From Nitratidesulfovibrio sp. (GTDB taxonomy: Bacteria > Desulfobacterota > Desulfovibrionia > Desulfovibrionales > Desulfovibrionaceae): a DNA stretch of 64,000 nucleotides. Positions 27,961 to 36,024 of this stretch are shown one piece after another. A program made the position numbers and the translations under genes. Within the stretch, counting starts at the first letter, position 1; each line of letters opens with the position of its first letter. The stretch covers positions 62,001-126,000 of the forward strand of contig NZ_JBDXXH010000002.1 in assembly GCF_040373385.1 (NCBI RefSeq). Reading direction: 5' to 3'. The notes below the pieces were generated by a model, which saw only the letters and a program-made list of their open reading frames with translations, did no database searches and was not told where the DNA came from.

Positions 27961-28556
27961 ACAAACGGCCATCCCTCGACGTTCGCGACAGCATCACCCT
28001 CGGCATATTCACCGCGCTGGCGCTGATGCTGAACATGCTGCTGCTGGCCACGCTGCATTTCCTGCCCGGCACCCTCGTGCTGTTCAAGGAAGCGGTGGTG
28101 GCGCTGGTCACCGGTCCCGTCTACGTGCTGATGCTGATCAAGGTGCCCCGGCGCGGCGCCTTTACCGCCAACGGGTTGGCCACGGCCGTGGCCTTCATGC
28201 TGACCGGATTCTTCACCGTATCGCTCGTCGTGGCCGTGGGGGGCATCCTTGCGGATGCCGTGGCGGCCACGGGCGATTTCCGCAGGCCGTGGAGCAACGT
28301 GGCCGCCTACGTGGTCTTCCGGGTGGCGCAGGCCGTGGGCACCTACATTCCCTTCTATCTCTGGGCCGACTCGTTCGTGGGCGACCTGGCCGCATCGGGC
28401 AAGGTGAACCAGGAATTCCTGGACATCTTCGTGAACAACCTCAGCCCGGCCATGGGCGCGGCCATCCTGCTGGCCAACGTGGTCGCCGCATGCCTTGGCG
28501 GCATCATGGGCTACCGCATGCTGGACCGGCATTTTCGCCGGGCGGGCATCGCCTAG
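27957..28556 (+). CDS. ECF transporter S component, MptD/Trep_Strep-type
   Basis: 199 residues, about six hydrophobic segments, starting MNKRPSLDVRDSITLGIFTA, like the MptD family of putative ECF substrate-binding proteins. Members often sit with exporter-fold ABC pairs in iron or heme uptake clusters; the substrate here is not known. The start overlaps the ATPase stop (ATGA), so T, A-A' and S are one coupled unit. A long hairpin element begins on the last base of its TAG stop. Confidence 0.82.
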   Translation: MNKRPSLDVRDSITLGIFTALALMLNMLLLATLHFLPGTLVLFKEAVVALVTGPVYVLMLIKVPRRGAFTANGLATAVAFMLTGFFTVSLVVAVGGILADAVAATGDFRRPWSNVAAYVVFRVAQAVGTYIPFYLWADSFVGDLAASGKVNQEFLDIFVNNLSPAMGAAILLANVVAACLGGIMGYRMLDRHFRRAGIA

Positions 28557-28700
28557 GGGATGTTTCTAAATTGTCCTTTCGTCCGTTGGCTTCGTCAAAC
28601 TTCACCTGCCATATCGGTCGAATACGATAAGAGTATACTCCCTCATGGCGGGCTCGTTTTCCTTGCCAACGAACGAAAATCCTCATTTAGAAACAGCCCC
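28556..28700. repeat. Long-hairpin interspersed element, copy B (145 bp)
   Basis: Exactly the length of copy A and likewise beginning on the G of a TAG stop. Outer arms GGGG-TGTTTCTAAAT (from 28556) and ATTTAGAAACAGCCCC (28685-28700) pair; CCTGCCAT (28605-28612) pairs with ATGGCGGG (28645-28652, one G-U). Apical motif CGGTCGAATAC at 28615-28625. The outer arms share little sequence with copy A but keep pairing. It separates the ECF genes from exbB. Confidence 0.92.
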
Positions 28701-28726
28701 TGGCGCAACAACGGAGAGACGCACAC

Positions 28727-29428
28727 ATGGATTCCGGAATGCTGGAACTCGCCGCGCAGGCCACGCCCGTGGCCAAGGCGGTACTGTTGATGCTGGTGGT
28801 CATGTCGCTGGGCAGTTGGGCCATCATCTGCGCCAAGTGGCGCATGCTGGAACGCGCCCGCCGGGGCATTGCCGGGGGCATTGCCGACGCCCTGTCGGCT
28901 TCCGGCCTTGCCGATCTGCTGCAACGGCTGGAACGCGGCGGGCGCGGCACCTCGCCCCTGCGGCGCATGGCCCGGCTGGGGGTGGACGAATTCAACCGCC
29001 TGGCCAGCACCGGCGATGCCGACCGCCTGCTGGCGGACAACGTGCGCCGCACCCTGCGCCACGGCGTGGGCGAGGAAATCCGGCGGCTGTCGCGTGCGCT
29101 GCCCCTGCTGGCCACCACCGCCAACACGGCACCGTTCATCGGGTTGTTCGGCACGGTGTGGGGGGTGATGCATTCGTTCCAGGCCATCGGGCAGATGAAG
29201 TCCGCCTCGCTGGCCACGGTGGCGCCGGGCATTTCCGAGGCGCTCATCGCCACCGCGCTGGGCCTTGCCGTGGCCATACCCGCCGCCATGGCCTACAACG
29301 TGCTGCTCGGCAGGCTGGCAACGCTGGAAGGGCAATGCATCAGCTTTGCCGGGCTGCTGCTGAACCGCTTGCAGCACGAGGCGGTCACCCATGCCGCCGG
29401 GCTGGCCGTCCCCGGCGGAAGGGGCTGA
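28727..29428 (+). CDS. exbB: MotA/TolQ/ExbB-family proton channel protein
   Basis: 233 residues. Three membrane helices: about 15-37, and a pair around 125-150 and 170-195; the conserved stretch NTAPFIGLFGTVWGVMHSF and the SEALIATALGLAVAIPA helix are typical of ExbB/TolQ. It harvests proton motive force to energise TonB. GGAGAG precedes the start. exbD follows after 2 bp and tonB after that, so the three form one operon serving the upstream receptor. Confidence 0.92.
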   Translation: MDSGMLELAAQATPVAKAVLLMLVVMSLGSWAIICAKWRMLERARRGIAGGIADALSASGLADLLQRLERGGRGTSPLRRMARLGVDEFNRLASTGDADRLLADNVRRTLRHGVGEEIRRLSRALPLLATTANTAPFIGLFGTVWGVMHSFQAIGQMKSASLATVAPGISEALIATALGLAVAIPAAMAYNVLLGRLATLEGQCISFAGLLLNRLQHEAVTHAAGLAVPGGRG

Positions 29429-29430
29429 AC

Positions 29431-29859
29431 ATGGGCGCAAGCACGGGATCGGGCGGCGGCTTCGTGGCCGAGATCAACGTCACGCCCTTCGTGGACGTGA
29501 TGCTGGTGTTGCTGATCATCTTCATGGTTACCGCGCCCATGATGACCGAGGGCCTCGACGTGGCGCTGCCGCAGACGAAGACGGTGCAGGTGCTGCCCGA
29601 GGACGACGGCAGCGTGGTGCTGACCGTGCGGGCGGACGGCACGCTGTTCGTGGACGACCACCGCACCGACATGGACGGGTTGGAGCGGCTGCTTGCCGCG
29701 CGGGCGGCGGAACGCCCCACCGCCGTGTTCCTGCGGGCCGACCGCGACGTGCCCTACGGAACGGTAGTGGAAGCCATCGGGCGTGTCCGGGCGGCGGGCA
29801 TCGAGAAGGTGGGCATGGTGTCGGAACGTGAAGGGCACGGCCCGCAGGCGCGGAGCTGA
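29431..29859 (+). CDS. exbD: ExbD/TolR-family protein
   Basis: 142 residues. A single N-terminal membrane helix (about 14-40) begins with the signature EINVTPFVDVMLVLLIIFMV, in which the conserved membrane aspartate (VD) is the proton site; the rest is a periplasmic domain. The long frame from 28645 is an ORF artefact; the start at 29431 gives the standard N-terminus. tonB begins two bases after the stop. Confidence 0.94.
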   Translation: MGASTGSGGGFVAEINVTPFVDVMLVLLIIFMVTAPMMTEGLDVALPQTKTVQVLPEDDGSVVLTVRADGTLFVDDHRTDMDGLERLLAARAAERPTAVFLRADRDVPYGTVVEAIGRVRAAGIEKVGMVSEREGHGPQARS

Positions 29860-29860
29860 C

Positions 29861-30595
29861 ATGCGTCTTGCCGACATCCTGTTTTCCTGCGGGGTGCATG
29901 CGGCGGTGCTGGCCGTGGCGCTTGCCCTGCCGTCGCAAGATGCGGGGCCGCCGCCCCTGGTCTACGAGGTGAGCCTGGCGGAGTTCGCCCCGCCCGCGCA
30001 ACCGGAACCCGCCCCCGTACCGTCCCGACAGCCCGAACCGGCGGTGCCGGAGCCACCCGCGCCCGCGCCCAAACCCGCGCCCGCCCCGAAACCCCTGCCA
30101 AGGACCACGCCCACGCCTGCGGTGCGGTCCATCAGCCCCCGCAAGCAGGAACAGGCCGCCGTGCCGCCGCAACAACCCGAGCGGGTGGCCCCCACCGTGG
30201 CGGAGCCTGCCCCCGTGCGGGACTCGGCCGGTGTGGCCTCTCCCGCATCGCCGTCGGATTCCGGCACCCGCGCCCGCCGGTCCGTGCAGGTGGGGGACAT
30301 GCAGGCCTACGAGGCGGACGCGGTGGACGAACGGCCCTCCGTGGTCCGGGGCGTGCGCCCCGAATATCCGGACAAGGCGCGGCGACGGAACATCGAGGGC
30401 AGGGTGCTGGTGCGGGTGCTCATCGACACGCAGGGCCAGCCGCGCGATTGCGCCGTGCAGAGCGCCGAGCCCGCTGGGATGTTCGAGGATGCGGCCGTGT
30501 CCGCCGCCTGCCGCCATCGGTTCCTGCCGGGCCGCATCGATGGCCGCAGCGTGATGACGGTGGTCATCCTGCCGTTTTCGTTCGTGCTCAGGTAG
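29861..30595 (+). CDS. tonB: TonB energy-transducing protein
   Basis: 244 residues. Short cytoplasmic start and membrane helix (about 6-24), then a Pro/Ala/Glu-rich periplasmic spacer (about 38-135) with Pro-x repeats, and a C-terminal TonB domain (VRPEYPDKARRRNIEGRVLV, then FLPGRIDGR). It links ExbB-ExbD to outer-membrane receptors, most likely the one at 23374. Followed by a hairpin. Confidence 0.93.
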   Translation: MRLADILFSCGVHAAVLAVALALPSQDAGPPPLVYEVSLAEFAPPAQPEPAPVPSRQPEPAVPEPPAPAPKPAPAPKPLPRTTPTPAVRSISPRKQEQAAVPPQQPERVAPTVAEPAPVRDSAGVASPASPSDSGTRARRSVQVGDMQAYEADAVDERPSVVRGVRPEYPDKARRRNIEGRVLVRVLIDTQGQPRDCAVQSAEPAGMFEDAAVSAACRHRFLPGRIDGRSVMTVVILPFSFVLR

Positions 30596-30697
30596 GTTTC
30601 GCGTCGTTGCGGTGTCCGTTTGCCCGTGGCGTCTCTTTGCTCGTGCCGCCCGGCTGTACACCCTGACGGGGCCTGCCGGTGCGGGCCTCTGTTTTCC

Positions 30698-30732
30698 AAC
30701 CCCACACCCGCCCTTGGCCGGTGTGGGGTTTC
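30698..30732 (+). terminator. Terminator-like hairpin after tonB
   Basis: AACCCCACACC (30698-30708) pairs exactly with GGTGTGGGGTT (30720-30730), followed by TCC. Only the T at the stem end provides a short U-run. Confidence 0.6.
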
Positions 30733-30750
30733 CTGATGGACCCGGCGATT

Positions 30751-30820
30751 CGCCCCCGACCGCCCCAGACCGCCCCAGACCACCCCAGACCACCCCAGAC
30801 CACCCCAGACCACCCCGACA
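30751..30820. repeat. 10-bp tandem repeat, seven units
   Basis: Units CRCCCCAGAC start every 10 bases from 30751 to 30811; the first and last are imperfect. Pyrimidine-rich on one strand, one helical turn per unit. Confidence 0.92.
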
Positions 30821-31094
30821 CCCAGACCGGGGCGTGCGACGGCCCCCTGCCCAAGGCGTTGGCGCCTTCCCTTGCACCGAATTCGCGTTTTCTTTCGCGG
30901 TCCGGTTACGGATGCGGCTGCTCGTGCGTCAAAGAGAAGCATGGTGGCGATGCTGCCATGGCGTCGCCCGGTCCCTTGCGCTGCCGGTAGCGGAGGGTGC
31001 CAGCGGTACGCGTTGTGGTCGCCAGCGGTACGGTCGCGCGATGCACCCGGCCAGACCCCGTAACCTTTCATCGCGGAACAGGACGAAAGCCACC

Positions 31095-31319
31095 ATGACC
31101 CTTTGCGATGTCGATCCCGGAGCGCGGTGCGTCATCAGCCGCATGACCGCCACGGGCTCCCTGGGGCAGCGGCTGGCCGACCTCGGTTTCTGTCCGGGTG
31201 TCGAGGTCAGGATGCTGCGCCATGCGCCGCTGCATGATCCGGTGGAGATCGAGCTTGACGGCTGCTGCATCAGCATCCGCCGCACCGAGGCGCGCCAGAT
31301 AGGGGTTTGCCCGGCATGA
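31095..31319 (+). CDS. feoA: FeoA-family protein
   Basis: 74 residues, standard for FeoA, an SH3-like cytoplasmic partner of the ferrous-iron transporter FeoB. Typical pattern: LGQRLADLGFCPGVEVRML and DPVEIELDGCCISIRRTEA. Its stop overlaps the next start (ATGA). Longer in-frame starts exist upstream but lack family similarity. Confidence 0.88.
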   Translation: MTLCDVDPGARCVISRMTATGSLGQRLADLGFCPGVEVRMLRHAPLHDPVEIELDGCCISIRRTEARQIGVCPA

Positions 31320-32002
31320 CCCGTACGCGAGCGCTGGTGGCCCTGGCCGGGCAGCCCAACTGCGGCAAGTCCACCATTTTCAACATGCTCACAGGGGCCA
31401 GACAGCATGTGGCCAACTATCCCGGCGTCACGGTGGAGAAGAAGAGCGGAAGCCTGCGCACCCCCACGTTGCACGTGCACCTGGTGGACCTGCCCGGTAC
31501 CTACGGCCTGACGTCCTATTCCCTCGAAGAACGCGTGGCGCGGGATTTTCTGCTGCACGCAAGGCCTGGTGCCATCATCGACGTGGCCGACGCCTCGAAC
31601 CTCAAGCGCAGCCTGTATCTGACGCTCCAGTTGATGGAAATGGGCAGGCCCCTGCTGCTGGTGGTGAACATGATGGATGTGGCCGCGCGCCGGGGCATCC
31701 GTCTGGACCTGCCCGCCCTTGCCGCGCGGCTGGGGGTGCCGGTGCTGCCCGCCGTGGGCAAGAAGGGGCGCGGGGCGGAAGACATCAGGGACGGACTGGA
31801 GCGCCTTGCCGGAAAAAAAGGGCAGGGGGCGGAGGAGCCGATCCGGGTACCTTACGGGGCGCTGGAACAGTACATCGGCGAACTGGCGGAACGGCTTGCT
31901 CGCGTGCCCGCTCTGGCCGCGCACTGCCCGCCGCGCTGGCTGGCCGTCAAGCTGCTGGAGGAGGACGCGGAGGCCCAACGCGACACGCTGGCCATGGAGT
32001 AG
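31316..32002 (+). CDS. FeoB-like GTP-binding domain protein lacking the membrane transporter part
   Basis: 228 residues. It has the FeoB G domain: G1 AGQPNCGKSTIFNMLTG (about 10-26), switch ANYPGVTVE, G3 DLPGTYGL, G4 NMMD, then part of the helical GDI spacer. Full FeoB proteins are about 600-800 residues and continue into a polytopic membrane domain, but here the frame stops (TAG, 32000) and no continuation is found in any frame before the tRNA array. Either a truncation next to tRNA genes or a stand-alone G protein that works with FeoA. It cannot transport iron alone. Confidence 0.85.
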   Translation: MTRTRALVALAGQPNCGKSTIFNMLTGARQHVANYPGVTVEKKSGSLRTPTLHVHLVDLPGTYGLTSYSLEERVARDFLLHARPGAIIDVADASNLKRSLYLTLQLMEMGRPLLLVVNMMDVAARRGIRLDLPALAARLGVPVLPAVGKKGRGAEDIRDGLERLAGKKGQGAEEPIRVPYGALEQYIGELAERLARVPALAAHCPPRWLAVKLLEEDAEAQRDTLAME

Positions 32003-32010
32003 AACGCAAC

Positions 32011-32040
32011 GCCTCCGGCAGGGGAGAACCTGCCGGGGGC
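32011..32040 (+). terminator. Hairpin after the truncated feoB
   Basis: GCCTCCGGCAGG pairs with CCTGCCGGGGGC (one G-U pair) around GGAGAA. No T-run follows. Confidence 0.4.
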
Positions 32041-32312
32041 ATACACTCACGCGGGGGCGCGCGTAGCAACTCTAGTCCCGGTCATTTAACATGAGAAGTG
32101 GGCTATCTCACCCAAGGGATACGGATTCTCATGTTGGCCGACTCCACACATTGGGAGTCGATCGCCGCATAGTGTTTCGGACGGCTTCGCCGCCGCATCA
32201 GGCAAGGTGGGGGCACCCCGTCGCAGCCCGGTGGGGGATGCCCGCCTGCCCGGGGAGAGGAAAAAAAGCAGGTGTGCACCGTAACTGCGCGAGATAAAAC
32301 AGTTTGAAATGG

Positions 32313-32342
32313 AAAAGCCCTTGTGCGTGTTGCACAAGGGCC
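32313..32342 (-). terminator. Terminator of the tRNA array
   Basis: CCCTTGTGC (32318-32326) pairs with GCACAAGGG (32332-32340); on the minus strand it is followed by CTTTTCC, just past the tRNA-Gly(CCC) 3' end. Confidence 0.85.
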
Positions 32343-32350
32343 TGATGTTC

Positions 32351-32425
32351 TGGAGCGGGAAACGGGATTTGAACCCGCAACCTTCAGCTTGGGAAGCTGA
32401 CACTCTACCGTTGAGTTATTCCCGC
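32351..32425 (-). tRNA. tRNA-Gly (anticodon CCC)
   Basis: 75 nt with encoded CCA. Acceptor GCGGGAA/TTCCCGC; anticodon stem-loop CAGCTTCCCAAGCTG. Last gene of a four-tRNA array read on the minus strand. Confidence 0.96.
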
Positions 32426-32482
32426 TAATGGTGGGGTATTGCTAGGGTTTTCCGCGCCTGGCGGCAGACCCGGAGAAGACGG

Positions 32483-32557
<75 letters not shown>

Positions 32558-32565
32558 ACCGATGC

Positions 32566-32640
<75 letters not shown>

Positions 32641-32652
32641 TCGTCGGTTTCG

Positions 32653-32728
<76 letters not shown>

Positions 32729-33191
32729 TCAACGAGGAGAGCCTTCTACGTCACAGCCCCGTCCCCTGTCAAGCGAGGTTCCCGAAAAACTCGACTGATT
32801 CCCGCAAGAAGTTGTCCGGTGCGGGTTTGCGGGCACGGTGCGGTCAAGTCGGCAAGTCCGGTTCCGGCCCGATCAGACCGGATTGGTCCGGACCGGCCCA
32901 GAATTGTCCGGACAGGTTCAGACCGGGCCGGACAGGTTCAGTCTGGACGCGGCGCGGGGCGTCCAGGCCGTTCATCCCTCCGTTCCGCGCCATCCGCTAC
33001 TTTGGAGGCCGTCAGTCTGCGCCCACCAACGCGCCATGCACTTCGCGCGGGTTTCCGTGAACGGAAATCAGGTCTCGCCCCTTTACTTTTATCGTCCGGA
33101 TGATTTATGGCAGTTGCCTTGCAAGCGACAGCCCCACCCGGCACGCGTGCCGCCTGGCGGCGGCGCGCTGCGTACCGCGAGGAGGTTCCCC
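32729..33191. other. Divergent region between tRNA array and dksA
   Basis: 463 bp expected to hold the tRNA promoter (-) and dksA promoter (+). Around 32860-32950 there are imperfect repeats of CCGGACAGGTTCAG and related GGTCCGGACC sequence. No gene recognised; AT-richer patches near 33065-33110 could be the dksA promoter. Confidence 0.45.
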
Positions 33192-33554
33192 ATGGATCAA
33201 AAGGATATTGAATACTTCCGCGTATTGCTGACCCAGATGCTGGAAGAAGCCACGCAAAAGGGCGACCTCACGCTGGAAGACATGACGGATAACAACGAGG
33301 TCTTCGCCGACCCGGCAGACCGCGCCACCATGGAATCGGACCGCGCCTTCACGCTGCGCATCCGCGACCGTGAGCGGCGGCTGATCAAGAAAATTCAGGC
33401 GGCACTGGGCCGCATAGAGGACGGTTCGTTCGGCATCTGCGATGATTGCGGCGAGGAGATCGGCGTACCGCGCCTGAAGGCGCGCCCCGTGACCAAGCTG
33501 TGCATCAACTGCAAGAGCAAGCAGGAAGACGACGAGCGCGTCCGAGGCGATTAG
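33192..33554 (+). CDS. dksA: DksA/TraR-family zinc-finger protein
   Basis: 120 residues. It enters the RNA polymerase secondary channel to adjust stringent-response promoters. N-terminal coiled coil, then a four-cysteine zinc finger: C83, C86, C104 and C107 (GICDDCG and LCINCK), so it is the zinc-binding type. A GAGGAGG box lies 8 bases before the start. A strong terminator follows. Confidence 0.93.
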   Translation: MDQKDIEYFRVLLTQMLEEATQKGDLTLEDMTDNNEVFADPADRATMESDRAFTLRIRDRERRLIKKIQAALGRIEDGSFGICDDCGEEIGVPRLKARPVTKLCINCKSKQEDDERVRGD

Positions 33555-33564
33555 GAGCCCATCA

Positions 33565-33600
33565 CGGCCCCTCACCCTTCCGGGATGAGGGGCCGTTTTC
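33565..33600 (+). terminator. Terminator after dksA
   Basis: CGGCCCCTCA (33565-33574) pairs exactly with TGAGGGGCCG (33586-33595), followed by TTTTC. Confidence 0.9.
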
Positions 33601-33766
33601 GTTGGGCCATGCCGGCCTTTCGGTGGCTGCCGGACTGGCTGTTCGGCATGCCGCAGCCTGTCCGGGCATGCTGGGCCTGTTCGGGGCTGTCCGGGCCTGT
33701 CCGGGGCTGCCTGGGCCTGTCCCGCCCATGTTTTCGGTTTCGGGTCGCTTTGCCAGGGATACGACG

Positions 33767-35863
33767 ATGGACGCCCATCTGTTCCGCCGCGTCTGCCGGG
33801 CGCTGCTTCCGCTGCTGGCCGGGTGCCGCATCGAAAAGATCCACGCACCCGCGCCGGACATCCACTCCCTCACCATCTTCGCCGCCGGGCGCAAGCAGGT
33901 GCTGGTGTTGCGCCACGGGCGCCGCGCACCGCTGTTGTATCTGGCCGCGCACAAGCCGCCCAATCCCGCCCGGCCCGATGCCCAAGTCATGCTGCTGCGC
34001 AAACATCTGGCCGGACGCCGCGTGGTCTGGGCCGGGTGCGACTGGTCACGCCGCAGGCTGGCCCTGCGCATGGCACCGCAAGCCGGACAGCCGAACGGGC
34101 TGGCGGACGGGCAGGGCATGCTGGTGCTGCTGGACCTGCGCGAGGGCATGCATCTTGTTGATGCGCTGCCCCCCGACTTCGGCGTGGAACCCGTCTGGCC
34201 GCAACTGCCGCCCCCTTCGCAACCGGACGCGTTGAGGGCCGCCCTGCGCGCGTTGTGCGATGGTGCAGCCACAGGGTCCGACCCGGTGCTTACCCCGGCG
34301 CTACGGCGCACCCTGACCGCTCTGGTGGGCAGCGGGCCGCCCGAAGCCCCCCTGCCGTCGCCATGCCCCCTGCCGTCGCCATGCCTCTTGTCCGGCCCTT
34401 CACCCGATGCCACACCCGGCAGCCACCCCGCCCTATCCGAGGGCGCTCTCCCCGGTTCTTCCAGCAACGTCCCGGAGGACGGCGTGCTCGACGCCTGTGC
34501 CCTGCTGGTGGACCTGGATACCGGCGAGGGCGACGTGTTCCTGTACCGCAGGAGCAGGAAGGCTGGGGCAGAGCCCGGTGGGGCAAGTGGCCCGTGTGAC
34601 GTTGGTCTATCAGGCCGATCGGGGGAATCAGGCGAATCGGGCGAATCGGGCGCCCCGGACGGGACCGGCGAACCCGACGAGCTTTCCGCGTGGCCCCTGC
34701 CTGCGTCCCTGCGCGGCAACCGCACGGAAGAATCCTGCGAATCCGCACTGGATGCCGCCGCCATCCTGGGCGAGGCCGCCGCGTTCACCGGCCTTGCCGA
34801 CGCCGCGCGCACGGAGGCCGCCGCCCCGTTCAAGGCCGAGGCAAAGCGCCTGCGTCGGCTGCTGACCAAGCTGGACGACGAGGAACGCCGCCTGCGCGGC
34901 CTGCTGGACCAGCGCGCCGATGGTGTAGCCCTGCAAGCGGTGCTCTACCGATACGCGCCGGATGCCCGCCTGTCGGAGGTGGTGGTATCCGACGGGGCAG
35001 AGCCTGACATCATGCCGCAGGACGTCGGGAACGGTCACGCATCGTCTCCGGCGGACGTGTCCGCCCCGGTTTGCGCCCACACCGTTCGCACCATCCGCCT
35101 CGACCCGTTGCTGACCGTGCGCGAGAACATGGCCGCCATGTTCCACCGGTCCGACCGGGGGGCGCGCGGGCTTGCCATTCTTGCCCGGCGCCGGGCAGAC
35201 GTTGCCCGCGACCTGGCCGCCGCCGAGCAGGGCGCGGCCATGCCCCCCGGCGGCGGGTTGCCCCCGGTGCAGGCCCGGTTCACGCCCGCGTCCGGCCTTC
35301 GGGACAAGGCGGACAAGGCGGACAAGGCGGGCAGGGCGGGCAGGGCGGGCAAGGGCGGTTCCAGTTCCCGCAGGCAGCCTCGCGACGCCGGAACCGGCAG
35401 CGACGTGCAGCGCTTTCGCAGTTCCGACGGCTTTCTGCTGTTGCGGGGCCGCTGCGCGGAAGGCAATGCCGAACTGCTGCGCATCGCCTCGCCCTTCGAC
35501 TGGTGGCTGCATGCCGAGGATGGCCCCAGCGCGCACCTGATCATCCGGCGCGACCACCCGGCGCATCAGGTGCCGGAACGCACCCTGGCCGAGGCCGCCG
35601 CGCTGGTGGCGGTGAAAAGCTGGCAGCGCAACGCCGCCCGCGCCCGGATCATGGTGGCCTTGGTGCGTGACGTGCGTGCCGTCAAGGGCGCCGCCCCCGG
35701 TGCCGTGCGGGTCGATGCGGTGGCCCGGTCTCTTTCCGTGGCGCCCGACGCCGCGCTGGAAGGTGCACTGCGTCTGGAGCACGCCGGAGACGACGCCGTC
35801 CCGCGCCCCGCCGGAACGTCACCGTCCGGCACTTCGGGCAAGGGGCGCGGCGGGCGGCGCTGA
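33767..35863 (+). CDS. NFACT-family protein (RqcH/Fbp-like)
   Basis: 698 residues. NFACT-N region at 1-130 (MDAHLFRRVCRALLPLLAGC), a helical central region (about 345-390) and a C-terminal NFACT-R/DUF814 domain (about 545-650: FRSSDGFLLLRGRCAEGNAE, LHAEDGPSAHLIIRR). Bacterial RqcH of this family recruits tRNA-Ala to stalled large subunits and adds alanine tails; some homologues bind fibronectin. Two long low-complexity inserts (about 190-240 and 265-310, Pro/Ser/Gly-rich) and a DKADKAGRAGRAGK repeat (about 515-530) make it longer than typical proteins of about 550. Start at 33767 fits the family N-terminus. Confidence 0.85.
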   Translation: MDAHLFRRVCRALLPLLAGCRIEKIHAPAPDIHSLTIFAAGRKQVLVLRHGRRAPLLYLAAHKPPNPARPDAQVMLLRKHLAGRRVVWAGCDWSRRRLALRMAPQAGQPNGLADGQGMLVLLDLREGMHLVDALPPDFGVEPVWPQLPPPSQPDALRAALRALCDGAATGSDPVLTPALRRTLTALVGSGPPEAPLPSPCPLPSPCLLSGPSPDATPGSHPALSEGALPGSSSNVPEDGVLDACALLVDLDTGEGDVFLYRRSRKAGAEPGGASGPCDVGLSGRSGESGESGESGAPDGTGEPDELSAWPLPASLRGNRTEESCESALDAAAILGEAAAFTGLADAARTEAAAPFKAEAKRLRRLLTKLDDEERRLRGLLDQRADGVALQAVLYRYAPDARLSEVVVSDGAEPDIMPQDVGNGHASSPADVSAPVCAHTVRTIRLDPLLTVRENMAAMFHRSDRGARGLAILARRRADVARDLAAAEQGAAMPPGGGLPPVQARFTPASGLRDKADKADKAGRAGRAGKGGSSSRRQPRDAGTGSDVQRFRSSDGFLLLRGRCAEGNAELLRIASPFDWWLHAEDGPSAHLIIRRDHPAHQVPERTLAEAAALVAVKSWQRNAARARIMVALVRDVRAVKGAAPGAVRVDAVARSLSVAPDAALEGALRLEHAGDDAVPRPAGTSPSGTSGKGRGGRR

Positions 35864-36024
35864 GTCGTTCCCCTTCGTTTTTCCTCCCTCCCGCCCGGCG
35901 GTATCGCCGTGTTGACCGACCTGCGGCATACCGCATACAGTCCGCCACGACCGTGCGGAGGTCCGCAGGGTACCGTGCCGTTGGCGCGGGATTGTGGGAA
36001 CAGCGGGGGGAAGGGATATCGCAC

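Larger units (their letters stand above)
30596..31094. other. Intergenic region between tonB and feoA
   Basis: 499 bp. It holds an 11-bp hairpin (30698-30732) and a 10-bp tandem repeat (30751-30820). The rest, including 30850-31090, shows no convincing gene; AGGACGAAAGCC lies before feoA. Confidence 0.5.
32003..32350. other. Gap between truncated feoB and the tRNA array
   Basis: 348 bp. It holds a 12-bp hairpin without T-run (32011-32022 with 32029-32040) and the array terminator. The middle (32070-32300) shows short inverted repeats such as CATGAGAA/TTCTCATG around 32090-32135 but no gene and no recognisable feoB remnant. Confidence 0.45.

Noticed and set aside
28556..28700. Simple MITE with terminal inverted repeats
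   Set aside because: The ends differ between copies and no flanking target duplication is evident, unlike transposase-recognised termini; kept as a hairpin family instead.
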